Below are positions 16,610 through 24,495 of a stretch of DNA of 64,000 nucleotides, one piece after another (the first letter of the stretch is position 1; every line of letters starts with the position of its first letter). The translations under genes and the position numbers were made by a program. Below the pieces are notes generated by a model. It had not been told where the DNA came from and did not search any database. It was given only the letters and a program-made list of their open reading frames with translations. Location of the stretch: the NCBI GenBank assembly GCA_017555205.1, contig JAFZGW010000009.1:1-64000 (forward strand). Direction: 5' to 3'. Origin of the DNA: Akkermansia sp. (GTDB taxonomy: Bacteria > Verrucomicrobiota > Verrucomicrobiia > Verrucomicrobiales > Akkermansiaceae).

Positions 16610-18631
16610 ATGTTCAAGCGTATATTTTTATTGATTGCGTGTTTGTTTGGGGCAGGGCTTGTGCAGGCGGATGCCGCAGATTGGTCATCTCCGCACGAGC
16701 TACGCTTGGAGGAACAGGCTACTGTGGCGCTTATCCCATTCCCACAGCAGGTTGAGTGGCATGCCGGTAGCTTGAATGTGAAAGGGAAGGAACCTCGCTT
16801 GACCGGCGATGTGAATGACATGCTGCGCGAGGCTCTTGCAGACTACCAGGCCGGGAGAACTCAGGGTAATGGTATCATTCCCGTAAAGTGCGAACTCCGG
16901 CCCGATGCACTGCCGAAAGAGCGCGCTGCAGAGGGGTATTGCCTGAATGTTGGAAAGTCCGGGGTGCAGCTTTCCGCTGTAACGCCTAAAGGTCTGCTGA
17001 ATGGTTTTCAAACTCTTCGTCAGATGCTTGCTACCGGGAATGGTAAACTCCCCTACTGCAATATAACTGACTGGCCTGCTTTCGAATATCGCGGTTATAT
17101 GCAGGACTGCGGACGCAATTTTCGCAGTGTTGCACGACTGAAAAAAGAGCTTTCTCTGGCTGCTCAGCTGAAGGTAAATGTTTTCCATTGGCATTTGACC
17201 GATTATCCCGGCTGGCATGTGGAGTGCCGTTGTTATCCGGTGCTCAATGCACCCCAACACCGCACCCGTGACAAGAACGATACCTACAGCTATGAGCAAA
17301 TTCGTGAGGTGTTTGCCTATGCCGCCGCGCGTGGTATTACCATTATACCTGAGCTGGATATGCCTGGCCACAGTGCGTATTTTGACCGAGCATTCGGCTT
17401 TAAGATGCACAGCCCGCAAGGTATGAAAATCGTGGGCGAGTTGCTCGATGAGTTCTGCCGAGAGGTGCCGGCCGACATTTGCCCCATTATCCATTTCGGC
17501 GCAGATGAGGTACGAATTCCCAATGCTGCCCAGTTCGTGGATTTTGTGACTAAGAAGTTGCTGAGCCACGGCCGTACCCCCATGCAATGGGCCAGCAATC
17601 GCGACTTGCCTGTGGGCGAGCATTCCATCGAGCAGCGTTGGGGCGAGGGTGCTGATATGGTTGCCAAATCCATTCGTCCAGAGCGCATTACCCGCCGTGC
17701 AATAGATTCTACCATGGGCTATTCCAATTTGCTGGATCCCGCACTGTTGGTACGCCGCTACTTCTTCATGCGCCCCTGCGGTTCTGCAGAGGGGGATGAG
17801 AAGAAACTCGGCTCCATCATTTGTATATGGCCGGATGGTAAGGTAGACGACAAGTCATATATCCCCGGAATGTGCACCATGTGGCCGGGCATGATGGCCA
17901 TGGCGGAGCGCGCGTGGGTTGGCGGCGGGGCAGATGGTGACCACTTGCCGCTTGATATGCCTGCTGCCGATACGGTGCCCGGCCGCGCTTATGCTCTGTT
18001 TGAAAAGCGCATGCAGCGCCTGCGTTGCGCACAATTTGCTGGCGAAGACTTCCCCGTGTGGACGGAATCTGGCATGAGTTGGACCGTTGTTGGTCCTGTG
18101 GCCACAGCCAAGGCCGCAACTATGCGAGATGACGTGATTGACGGCCGCATCGATGGGGTTGGTATTCGCAAGGCTTATTGCGCCAACCTCTACTTCCGCA
18201 CACGTCCCGATACCGGTTATTTGGGCATGTTCCCCCAAGCCCGCCCCGGCAATACCATTTGGGCTGTCACCTCCATTCGGGCAGACAAAGCAGGCAAGCA
18301 GAAGTTTATGATTGGTTTCGATGCTCCTGCTCGCTCGAATCGCCGCTGGACCGGTGTTCCCCAAAAGAACACATGGTCGCAAACCGGTGCGCGTGTCTGG
18401 CTCAATGGCAAGGAAATCAAAAATCCCCGTACGTACCGCTTGGCCGGTCAGAAGGCTCACCCCGGCAACGCTTGGAACTTTGAACAGCCGCTTGACCCCG
18501 AAGAAATATGGTGGGTACAGCAGCCTATTGAAATCAACCTCGAAAAGGGTAATAACACTTTCGTTTTCGAGCTTCCCTATATCGGTGAACATCAATCGTG
18601 GGGAGTTTCCTTAATCCCGGTTAAGAAATAA
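16610..18631 (+). CDS. Secreted beta-N-acetylhexosaminidase (GH20)
   Basis: 673 aa with a signal peptide (cleavage near Ala20-Asp21). A GH20b-like N-terminal domain (about 40-155) precedes the TIM-barrel catalytic domain starting at FEYRGYMQDCGRNF. The catalytic Asp-Glu pair is D299-E300 in IHFGADEV, and FHWHLTDYPGWH is also diagnostic. The last 150 residues look like a beta-rich carbohydrate-binding or accessory domain. It releases terminal GlcNAc/GalNAc, fitting mucin or host-glycan degradation. A TTGACT-17-TAGAAG promoter-like pair (16574-16602) lies 7 nt before the ATG. Confidence 0.93.
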   Translation: MFKRIFLLIACLFGAGLVQADAADWSSPHELRLEEQATVALIPFPQQVEWHAGSLNVKGKEPRLTGDVNDMLREALADYQAGRTQGNGIIPVKCELRPDALPKERAAEGYCLNVGKSGVQLSAVTPKGLLNGFQTLRQMLATGNGKLPYCNITDWPAFEYRGYMQDCGRNFRSVARLKKELSLAAQLKVNVFHWHLTDYPGWHVECRCYPVLNAPQHRTRDKNDTYSYEQIREVFAYAAARGITIIPELDMPGHSAYFDRAFGFKMHSPQGMKIVGELLDEFCREVPADICPIIHFGADEVRIPNAAQFVDFVTKKLLSHGRTPMQWASNRDLPVGEHSIEQRWGEGADMVAKSIRPERITRRAIDSTMGYSNLLDPALLVRRYFFMRPCGSAEGDEKKLGSIICIWPDGKVDDKSYIPGMCTMWPGMMAMAERAWVGGGADGDHLPLDMPAADTVPGRAYALFEKRMQRLRCAQFAGEDFPVWTESGMSWTVVGPVATAKAATMRDDVIDGRIDGVGIRKAYCANLYFRTRPDTGYLGMFPQARPGNTIWAVTSIRADKAGKQKFMIGFDAPARSNRRWTGVPQKNTWSQTGARVWLNGKEIKNPRTYRLAGQKAHPGNAWNFEQPLDPEEIWWVQQPIEINLEKGNNTFVFELPYIGEHQSWGVSLIPVKK

Positions 18632-18688
18632 GCTCGTTACATGGAGTTCCGGCTTTTTTCGTATTGATTTTAATCGAAAAGATATTCA

Positions 18689-18734
18689 ACGACCGCACTT
18701 TGGTATTGAAAGTGTGGTCGTTGCTGTATATAAT
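18689..18734 (+). promoter_or_regulatory. UGP promoter embedded in a 13-bp inverted repeat
   Basis: TTGAAA (18706-18711), 17-bp spacer, TATAAT (18729-18734), with the ATG at 18741 only 6 nt later. An inverted repeat, ACGACCGCACTTT (18689-18701) and AAAGTGTGGTCGT (18709-18721), has one G-T mismatch and straddles the -35 box. It could be an operator. It could also be a weak terminator for the GH20 gene, though no T-run follows. Confidence 0.7.
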
Positions 18735-18740
18735 GAGCTT

Positions 18741-20072
18741 ATGAGCAATTTTGACGTAATTGAACGCAAGATGCAGTCAGTGGGGCTCTCAGCTGCCGCC
18801 ATCAACGCTTTTCGCCATAGTGTGCAGGTATTGGAGAGCAAGCAGAGTATGATGATACCCGAAGGGGATATTGTACCCGCCGAGGGGGTGACTGACTGGG
18901 AGCAGCTGGTTGCATCCACTCCCGCTGCCGATGCTGAGCTGCTGGCTCAGTCCGTGCTCATAAAGCTTAATGGTGGATTGGGAACGAGCATGGGCTTGCA
19001 AAAGGCTAAGAGCCTGCTGGAAATTAAGCCCGGGGTTACTTTCTTGGACCTCATTGTTCGGCAAGTGAAGAGCCTGCGAGTCGCGGCCGGTTACCCCGTC
19101 AACCTGTTGCTCATGAATTCATTCTCTACCAGCGAGGATACAATGGCTCACCTCGCCCGTTATGTGGAAGAGGGGTTTGCTGACCCCGAACAGGTGGAGA
19201 TGATTCAGAACCGAGTGCCTAAGTTACTTACCGGTTCGCTGGAGCCGGTGAGTTATCCCGCCAATCCCGAATTAGAATGGTGCCCGCCCGGCCACGGTGA
19301 TATTTATCCCGCTCTGGTTGGTAGCGGGTGGCTCGATAAATTGTTGGCTGCCGGGGTGAAATATGCCTTTGTCTCGAACTCCGACAACCTTGGTGCGCAG
19401 ATGGATACGCATTTCCTGCGCTGGTTTGCCGAAAGTGGTGCGCCGTTTGTGATGGAGGTGACCCGCCGTACGGAGGCGGATAAAAAGGGCGGTCACTTGG
19501 CCACACGTGCGGCGGATGGGCAGCCCCTGCTGCGCGAGATTGCTCAGTGCCCGGAGGAAGATTTAACCGCGTTCCAAGACATTGAAAAACACCGATACTT
19601 CAATACCAACAATCTCTGGGTGCGCCTCGATGCCCTGCGCGATTACCTTGCGGCCAACGGCGGCGTGATGCCTTTGCCGGTCATTCGAAACACCAAGACG
19701 GTTGATCCTCGAGATGCTTCTACCCCCGAGGTATACCAGCTTGAGGTTGCTATGGGTGCTGCCATACAGTGTTTTGCCGGGGCTCGTGCCGTTTGTGTGC
19801 CGCGTAGCCGCTTCTTCCCGGTGAAGACTTGCAGTGACCTGCTGTTGCTGCGCTCAGATGCTGTGGAAATCAATGAAGACGGGCTCATGCGTCTTGCCCC
19901 GGAATGTGGTGGCGTAGCTCCCATTGTGCAGCTTGATAGCAAGCGATATAAGCTTGTTGAATCGCTGGATTCCCTCGGTGTGCCCAGCCTGAAGAATGTG
20001 AAGAAGCTCACCGTGACCGGCGCTTACTCGTTTGCTCCCGGTGAGCCGCTGGTGGGTGAGGTGACTGTGTAA
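18741..20072 (+). CDS. UTP-glucose-1-phosphate uridylyltransferase, UGP2-type
   Basis: 443 aa. It makes UDP-glucose from UTP and glucose-1-phosphate. The nucleotide-binding loop is KLNGGLGTSMGL, and FVSNSDNLGA and NTNNLWV are typical of the eukaryote-like UDPGP family, unrelated in sequence to bacterial GalU. The start at 18741 is placed by the promoter: the -10 box ends at 18734, and the earlier in-frame ATG lies inside the promoter. A release-factor-like gene follows after 4 nt, so the two are one operon. Confidence 0.92.
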   Translation: MSNFDVIERKMQSVGLSAAAINAFRHSVQVLESKQSMMIPEGDIVPAEGVTDWEQLVASTPAADAELLAQSVLIKLNGGLGTSMGLQKAKSLLEIKPGVTFLDLIVRQVKSLRVAAGYPVNLLLMNSFSTSEDTMAHLARYVEEGFADPEQVEMIQNRVPKLLTGSLEPVSYPANPELEWCPPGHGDIYPALVGSGWLDKLLAAGVKYAFVSNSDNLGAQMDTHFLRWFAESGAPFVMEVTRRTEADKKGGHLATRAADGQPLLREIAQCPEEDLTAFQDIEKHRYFNTNNLWVRLDALRDYLAANGGVMPLPVIRNTKTVDPRDASTPEVYQLEVAMGAAIQCFAGARAVCVPRSRFFPVKTCSDLLLLRSDAVEINEDGLMRLAPECGGVAPIVQLDSKRYKLVESLDSLGVPSLKNVKKLTVTGAYSFAPGEPLVGEVTV

Positions 20073-20076
20073 AGTT

Positions 20077-20430
20077 ATGCCGGTCTCCCCGCAGAAACGC
20101 AACGAGTTGCTCGAGCGCATGAAAGCTCTCGGGGTGCACGAGCGGGATTTGGAGGAGACTTTTGTGCGTGGCAGCGGTAAGGGCGGCCAAAAGGTGAACA
20201 AGACGAACAATTGCGTTTGCCTTGTGCATCGCCCTACCGGCTTGGTAATCAAATGTCACCGTGAGCGCGAGCGTGAAATTAATCGATTTCTCGCTCGCCG
20301 CGCCCTGTGCGATGAGCTCGACCACCGCCTGAACGGAGCACCCAGCCCCAAGCAGATGGAGGCGATGCGCGCACGAAAGCGCGGTAGCTTGCTGAAGAAT
20401 ATCAGTATAGTGCAGCGAAAGAACGTGTGA
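20077..20430 (+). CDS. Release-factor-like ribosome rescue protein (GGQ domain only)
   Basis: 117 aa. It contains the peptidyl-hydrolysis motif GGQ in RGSGKGGQKVNKTNNCV, but no codon-recognition domain. The sequence after GGQ (VHRPTGLVIKCHRERE, then INRFLARR) resembles the MTRFR/C12orf65 type of class I release-factor relative more than ArfB. A basic C-terminal tail (MRARKRGSLLKNISIVQRK) could enter the mRNA channel or bind the large subunit. It probably frees stalled ribosomes or peptidyl-tRNA (family inference). Confidence 0.87.
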   Translation: MPVSPQKRNELLERMKALGVHERDLEETFVRGSGKGGQKVNKTNNCVCLVHRPTGLVIKCHREREREINRFLARRALCDELDHRLNGAPSPKQMEAMRARKRGSLLKNISIVQRKNV

Positions 20431-20457
20431 GTCGCGCCTATAACCGCGATTACTCAA

Positions 20458-20482
20458 AAAGGCGGGTGGTATACCCGCCTTT
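20458..20482. terminator. Bidirectional terminator between convergent genes
   Basis: AAAGGCGGGT (20458-20467) pairs with ACCCGCCTTT (20473-20482), followed on the plus strand by CTTATTT and preceded by an A-run that serves the minus strand. Confidence 0.85.
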
Positions 20483-20505
20483 CTTATTTAAGCTGTACCG
20501 GTAGA

Positions 20506-21900
20506 TTATTTGTCGGTCTCTTGTTTTTCCTGTTGTTCTTCCTCCGCCATGGCTTTTTTGTTCAGAATGTGTACCACTACAATCGGCACGCCAAAGGCCA
20601 GTATGAGAACAATGGGGATGAAGACGAAGAGGAAAAGATTGAGGTAGAGAGAGCAGGTGGGGTCACCGGCATCGCTGCCGAGGCGCCACCAACGGTACAT
20701 TTGTGTGGGGCTCCAGCTCACACCTGAGTTCGGGGTGATGTGCAGCAGCCCGCGGCGTGCCATCGCCTCAATAACGCCTCGGTCACTGGCAATTTTGTAT
20801 TGAGCGTTGGCGAGTTCGGGCTCTCCGATACTGTCGTAGTAGCAACCGAGCTCCCAAGGTGCGCGAGGGTCGCTGTAACGGTCGCTGGCTGTGTTGAGCA
20901 TTTGGAGGGCTCGGGCGACATCCTGTTCTACTCCATCGATTCCGTGCATCAGCATTTTGCCCACCTCCGTCATGGATTCCGGCAATCCCATGCTTGCGGC
21001 GCGGTTGAAGTGTTCCCACGCCTCTTTGGTTTTGCCTTCTGCCTGCAACAGTGTTCCATTCAGGTGGATTGCTTGCGGTATGTTGGCATCGTCAGCCATT
21101 TTCAGGTACTTGTGCCCCAGGGCTTCATCTTTCTCCACCCCCGTACCGAATAAGTAAGCCGAGCCTACAACAAAGGCCATCATGCCGTCGCCGGTTTCAT
21201 CCGCCAGTCGGCGGGCATAGGAGATGCCTTTTTCAATGTCTTGCTTCACGCCTATTCCTTTTACATAGCATCTATAGAGCTGTTGGTGAGCCCACTCATT
21301 GTCTGCTTGCTGCAGTAGGGTAATGCCTTGCTCCGGGGCTTTTTCGGTACCGATGCCCATGAGCTTCATGTAGCCTTGCCAGTAGAGAGCCTGACGCTGC
21401 TCCGTGGTCAGGGGCTCACTGAGGTTTGCGGTGGTGGTGGCGTAGGCATCGTAGGCTTGTTTGTAGAAGCGGTCTGCTTCTGCCTTATTGTTGTGCTGTG
21501 TGAAGATTTCACCCAGAATGTAAGCCGCCGCCGGCTGTCCGGCTTCTGCTGCTCGCACGAACCAGCTCACGGCTTTGGCTGGGTCTTGCGGCATGTAATC
21601 TCGGCCGTTCATGTAGCCGGTAGCCAGTAGCATCATAGATTTTACGTCTCCGGTATCTGCCTGAGCCGTAAGTTGCTGCTCGTAAAGCGCGGCCCATTTT
21701 TTTGCCTGTTGCGTGTCACCGGACAAGGCGTATTGACTGTAGAGCTGTCGCGTGGCTTCGGCATCTCCGCTCTCAGCTTTCTGCGTAAGCTCGTTGGTAG
21801 CGGTGTCTGTTTGCGCTGCCGGTATCTCGGGCTCCGTTGTTTGCGCCTGCATAGGCAGAGGGAGCAGGGCGATAGCGGCTATCAGTGAAAAGAACTTCAT
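20506..21900 (-). CDS. Sel1-repeat protein with signal peptide and C-terminal membrane anchor
   Basis: 464 aa from the ATG at 21900, which opens a signal peptide (MKFFSLIAAIALLPLPMQAQ). Repeats of the Sel1 type run from about 50 to 400 (for example GDAEATRQLYSQYALSGD, GQPAAAYILGEIF and GDGMMAFVVGSAYLFGTG). A strong transmembrane helix lies at about 425-450, followed by a short Glu/Gln/Lys tail. It would sit in the envelope as an interaction scaffold. Two other secreted or membrane Sel1 proteins in this window (194-997 and 7326-8276) show the family is expanded here. Confidence 0.8.
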   Translation of the reverse strand: MKFFSLIAAIALLPLPMQAQTTEPEIPAAQTDTATNELTQKAESGDAEATRQLYSQYALSGDTQQAKKWAALYEQQLTAQADTGDVKSMMLLATGYMNGRDYMPQDPAKAVSWFVRAAEAGQPAAAYILGEIFTQHNNKAEADRFYKQAYDAYATTTANLSEPLTTEQRQALYWQGYMKLMGIGTEKAPEQGITLLQQADNEWAHQQLYRCYVKGIGVKQDIEKGISYARRLADETGDGMMAFVVGSAYLFGTGVEKDEALGHKYLKMADDANIPQAIHLNGTLLQAEGKTKEAWEHFNRAASMGLPESMTEVGKMLMHGIDGVEQDVARALQMLNTASDRYSDPRAPWELGCYYDSIGEPELANAQYKIASDRGVIEAMARRGLLHITPNSGVSWSPTQMYRWWRLGSDAGDPTCSLYLNLFLFVFIPIVLILAFGVPIVVVHILNKKAMAEEEQQEKQETDK

Positions 21901-21960
21901 GCGGTTATGATGGTCGTGAGATACTCTTTGTTCGAGGGGCTGACACAATATCGTCAACAA

Positions 21961-21984
21961 AAAGCCCCGTCGGAACGGGGCTTT
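21961..21984. terminator. Terminator of the pseudouridine synthase gene
   Basis: AAAGCCCCGT (21961-21970) and ACGGGGCTTT (21975-21984) with a CGGA tetraloop. The A-run on its left gives a T-run for the minus-strand transcript. Confidence 0.85.
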
Positions 21985-21999
21985 GATGGTTGTGTGATT

Positions 22000-23463
22000 T
22001 TATTCGAAGCTACCGTTATTGTACGGGCGGCGTTTGTTGAATGTGCGCGTGTTGCGTCGCTCACCAAAGCTCTTACGCTCGCCACGATTACCGAAGCTCT
22101 TACGCTCACCGAAGTTCTTGCGCTCGCCACGGTCGCCGAAGGAACGGCGCTCGCCGAAGCTCTTGCGCTCGCCACGGTCAGCGAAGGAACGGCGCTCGCC
22201 GAAGCTCTTGCGCTCGCCACGGTCGCCGAAGGAACGGCGCTCGCCGAAGCTCTTGCGCTCGCCGCGGTCGCCGAAGGAACGGCGCTCGCCGAAGCTCTTG
22301 CGCTCGCCGCGGTCACCGAAGGAACGGCGCTCGCCGAAGCTCTTACGCTCGCCACGGTCACCGAAGGAACGGCGCTCGCCGAAGCTCTTGCGCTCGCCAC
22401 GGTCACCGAAAGAACGGCGCTCACCGAAGCCCTTGCGCTCGCCACGGTCGCCGAAGGAACGGCGCTCACCACGGTCATCGCCGGTGAACTCACGGCGGTT
22501 ACGCGGAGCGCGTCCGAAGGGTCGACGGCTTTCTTCACGCTCAGGCTCAAAGGATTCGCTATCTGTGAACTTGGTTGTGATACCCAGCGCTTCTTCCTCG
22601 GTTTCGAAATCATCGGGGTTGAAGATGTAGTCCTCGTCTTCATCTTTTTGCGAAGCTGTGGCACCACCCTGCTGCGGGCGGGGTTTGAATGCCTGCTTAG
22701 CGCCGATGAGCCCCTTGCGGCGGCGAGGGTTAGTCATAGCCTGTTCAATCTGCTCGGCGGTCATGAGCGTAGCTTGCCCCGGTTCGAGGTCGCCACCCCA
22801 CAGGGAGCCGATACGTACGCGAACCAGTTTCTTTACGCGCAGACCTAAGCAGGAGAACATTTGGCGTACTTGGCGCTTGAGCCCTTGCTCCAGCACCACG
22901 CAAGCGCGGCGGGCACTCAGGCGGGAAATGTATTTTGCTTTGGCTTGCCCTTCGGGAATACGCACGCCCTTGAGCAGCTGAATGAGTACACTGCTGTCGA
23001 ATGCCTGGTCCAGTGTTACCCAGTATTCCTTTTCAATACCACCGCTCGGGTGGCCGATGCTCTGCCCCAGCGTGCCATTGTTGGTAAAGATGAGCAGACC
23101 TTCGCTATCGGCATCCAAACGGCCGATGTAATTGGCGTAGCGGTATTTGGGCGGCAGCAAATCATATACTGTGCCAATGGCGCCTTGCGCATCGCGGCTG
23201 CAAACATAACCGCGCGGCTTGTTGAGCAGCACTACAACCTCCTCTTTCGGGGTAGCGTGGCGACCGTCCACTTTTACATAATCGGTCGGCAATACGCGCA
23301 GACCGGGGGTGTCAACTGCTTTGCCATTCACTTCCACACGCCCCTCGGCTATCAATCGGTCGGCAGCGCGGCGAGATTCATAACCGCAGGCTGCCAGAAA
23401 CTTATTCAGACGCACGCTGCCCTCGGGGGCCGGCGGGTAACTGTTCTCTTCTGTCATGTTCAA
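22000..23463 (-). CDS. RsuA/RluB-family pseudouridine synthase with a 15-residue-repeat tail
   Basis: 487 aa. An S4 domain (VRLNKFLAACGYESRRAADRL) is followed by the catalytic domain with the active-site Asp in GRLDADSEGLLIFTNNG. It isomerises uridine in 23S or 16S rRNA. After about residue 245 the protein becomes low-complexity and ends in about nine copies of RRSFGDRGERKSFGE and variants, plus a short basic end. Such Arg/Gly/Glu tails usually bind RNA non-specifically (inference). The tail roughly doubles the family length. Confidence 0.9.
   Translation of the reverse strand: MNMTEENSYPPAPEGSVRLNKFLAACGYESRRAADRLIAEGRVEVNGKAVDTPGLRVLPTDYVKVDGRHATPKEEVVVLLNKPRGYVCSRDAQGAIGTVYDLLPPKYRYANYIGRLDADSEGLLIFTNNGTLGQSIGHPSGGIEKEYWVTLDQAFDSSVLIQLLKGVRIPEGQAKAKYISRLSARRACVVLEQGLKRQVRQMFSCLGLRVKKLVRVRIGSLWGGDLEPGQATLMTAEQIEQAMTNPRRRKGLIGAKQAFKPRPQQGGATASQKDEDEDYIFNPDDFETEEEALGITTKFTDSESFEPEREESRRPFGRAPRNRREFTGDDRGERRSFGDRGERKGFGERRSFGDRGERKSFGERRSFGDRGERKSFGERRSFGDRGERKSFGERRSFGDRGERKSFGERRSFGDRGERKSFGERRSFADRGERKSFGERRSFGDRGERKNFGERKSFGNRGERKSFGERRNTRTFNKRRPYNNGSFE
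22066..22470 (-). repeat. 45-bp tandem repeat (about nine copies) in coding sequence
   Basis: The unit, plus-strand orientation, begins GAAGCTCTTGCGCTCGCCAC and is 45 bp long. Copies differ by one to three substitutions, and the outermost copies are the most diverged. A length of 45 keeps the reading frame, and the repeat has no stop in most frames, so long spurious ORFs appear on the opposite strand. Confidence 0.9.
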
Positions 23464-23504
23464 TATCGTTGTTCCGGCGCTCTCGCGCCTTGGTTATCAG
23501 GTTG

Positions 23505-23535
23505 TAAAAAAGCCTCGCGGCATTGTATACCGAGA
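23505..23535 (-). terminator. Terminator of the small basic protein gene
   Basis: On the minus strand GAGCCTCTCGG pairs with CCGCGAGGCT (one mismatch) across a short loop and is followed by TTTTTT (plus-strand A-run 23505-23511). It lies between the small basic protein gene and the pseudouridine synthase gene. Confidence 0.7.
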
Positions 23536-23596
23536 GGCTCCGGGAGAAAAATTGATAAAAGTACCCCTCACGCAGAGAGGGTAGGTGTGGTCGGCA

Positions 23597-23752
23597 TCAG
23601 GCCTCGAACTTGGTCTTGGGAAGACCGATCGGGCTCTGACCCTGCTTCCACTGGCCGCGCTCCTTCATGAGCTTAACGCGCTCGAAGCGCTTGAGGACAG
23701 AACGCTTACCGCCAACGGTACCGGTTGCTTTGAGTGTGGAGTGCTTGGACAT
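23597..23752 (-). CDS. Small basic protein of the Verrucomicrobia/Chlamydiae type
   Basis: 51 aa: it starts MSKHSTLKATGTVGGKRSVL and ends GLPKTKFEA, with RFERVKLMKERG between. The pattern S-x-H-x-S/T-L-K, RSVLKR-x-ERV-x and GLPK is what I recall of a short family restricted to Verrucomicrobia and Chlamydiae, thought to be ribosome-associated; its biochemical role is not established. It is highly basic. It is too short for ordinary gene-length cut-offs and easily missed. It has its own terminator and no overlapping competitor. Confidence 0.85.
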   Translation of the reverse strand: MSKHSTLKATGTVGGKRSVLKRFERVKLMKERGQWKQGQSPIGLPKTKFEA

Positions 23753-23880
23753 ATCTTGTGTTTTGTGTAAAAGGTTAATACCGCATCACTGCGGACTGGT
23801 GGTCGCCTCTTATACCCTAATTGAGTGCTTTTGGCAAGCCAAATTTACGTCTTTTTTCAATTATAGGGAATTTTTAAGGA

Positions 23881-23917
23881 AAAACAGGTCGGTTTAGCGG
23901 GAAACCGACCTGTTTTT
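23881..23917. terminator. Terminator of the Ala/Lys-rich secreted protein gene
   Basis: AAAACAGGTCGGTTT (23881-23895) and AAACCGACCTGTTTT (23902-23916) form a near-perfect 15-bp stem with flanking A and T runs, so it can act in both directions. Confidence 0.88.
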
Positions 23918-23931
23918 GAGCGGGGAATTGT

Positions 23932-24354
23932 TTACTTCAGGAGTTTGTTAAGCCCCTTGTTTACGGCTTTGCCGGTAGCTTTGCTAGCCTTCTTCTTAGC
24001 GTCGGCCTTGGCGGTGTTTTTCTTGGTGGCAGCGTCCTTCTTCACGGCATCCACCTGAGATTTGGCAGCGTTTGCCTGGGACTGAACCTGCTCCTTAGCG
24101 TTGGTAACGGCCTGAGCCTTGGCATCGATGTCTGACTTGACAGCCTCTACTTTAGCCTGAGTGTCAGCGATTTTGTCAGTGATGCCGGAGGTTGTATCGG
24201 CAGCGCCGGTCGTAGCTGCTGTAATCTTCTCGGTGATAGCGGCTTTGACCTGATTTTCAGCTTCGTTTACAGCGGCATCCTTAACGGCGGTCAGCATTTC
24301 ACTCTGAGCCATAGCGGCTGTTGCCAGTACTGCGAAAAGTGCGATTTTCTTCAT
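23932..24354 (-). CDS. Secreted Ala/Lys-rich helical protein
   Basis: 140 aa. A short signal peptide (MKKIALFAVLATAAMAQ) is followed by an entirely helical, low-complexity mature protein of Ala, Lys, Asp and Thr with heptad-like repeats (KVEAVKSDIDAKAQAVTNAK). The basic C-terminus is KKKASKATGKAVNKGLNKLLK-like. It resembles apolipophorin/LEA-like amphipathic proteins in composition only, so no function is assigned. The gene is monocistronic with a strong terminator. Confidence 0.75.
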   Translation of the reverse strand: MKKIALFAVLATAAMAQSEMLTAVKDAAVNEAENQVKAAITEKITAATTGAADTTSGITDKIADTQAKVEAVKSDIDAKAQAVTNAKEQVQSQANAAKSQVDAVKKDAATKKNTAKADAKKKASKATGKAVNKGLNKLLK

Positions 24355-24495
24355 TGTTCTGAAAGTGTGTCTGATGGGTTAATGAAAACAGGCGTATTTC
24401 CCTGCCTGTTTGGGTAGACTAGCATATTTAGCCTTTCTCGTCAAACCCTAACATTCTGCATGCCACACATTGAGCCGGTGCTGATTTCCTTGATT

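Noticed and set aside
22066..22470. Possible CRISPR array
   Set aside because: The 45-bp units are contiguous tandem copies without unique spacers and lie inside a coding frame.
21907..22848. Long plus-strand frames across the 45-bp repeat, with ATEALALATV-like repeats
   Set aside because: They are translations of the repeat in other frames. The minus-strand frame continues into a recognisable pseudouridine synthase.
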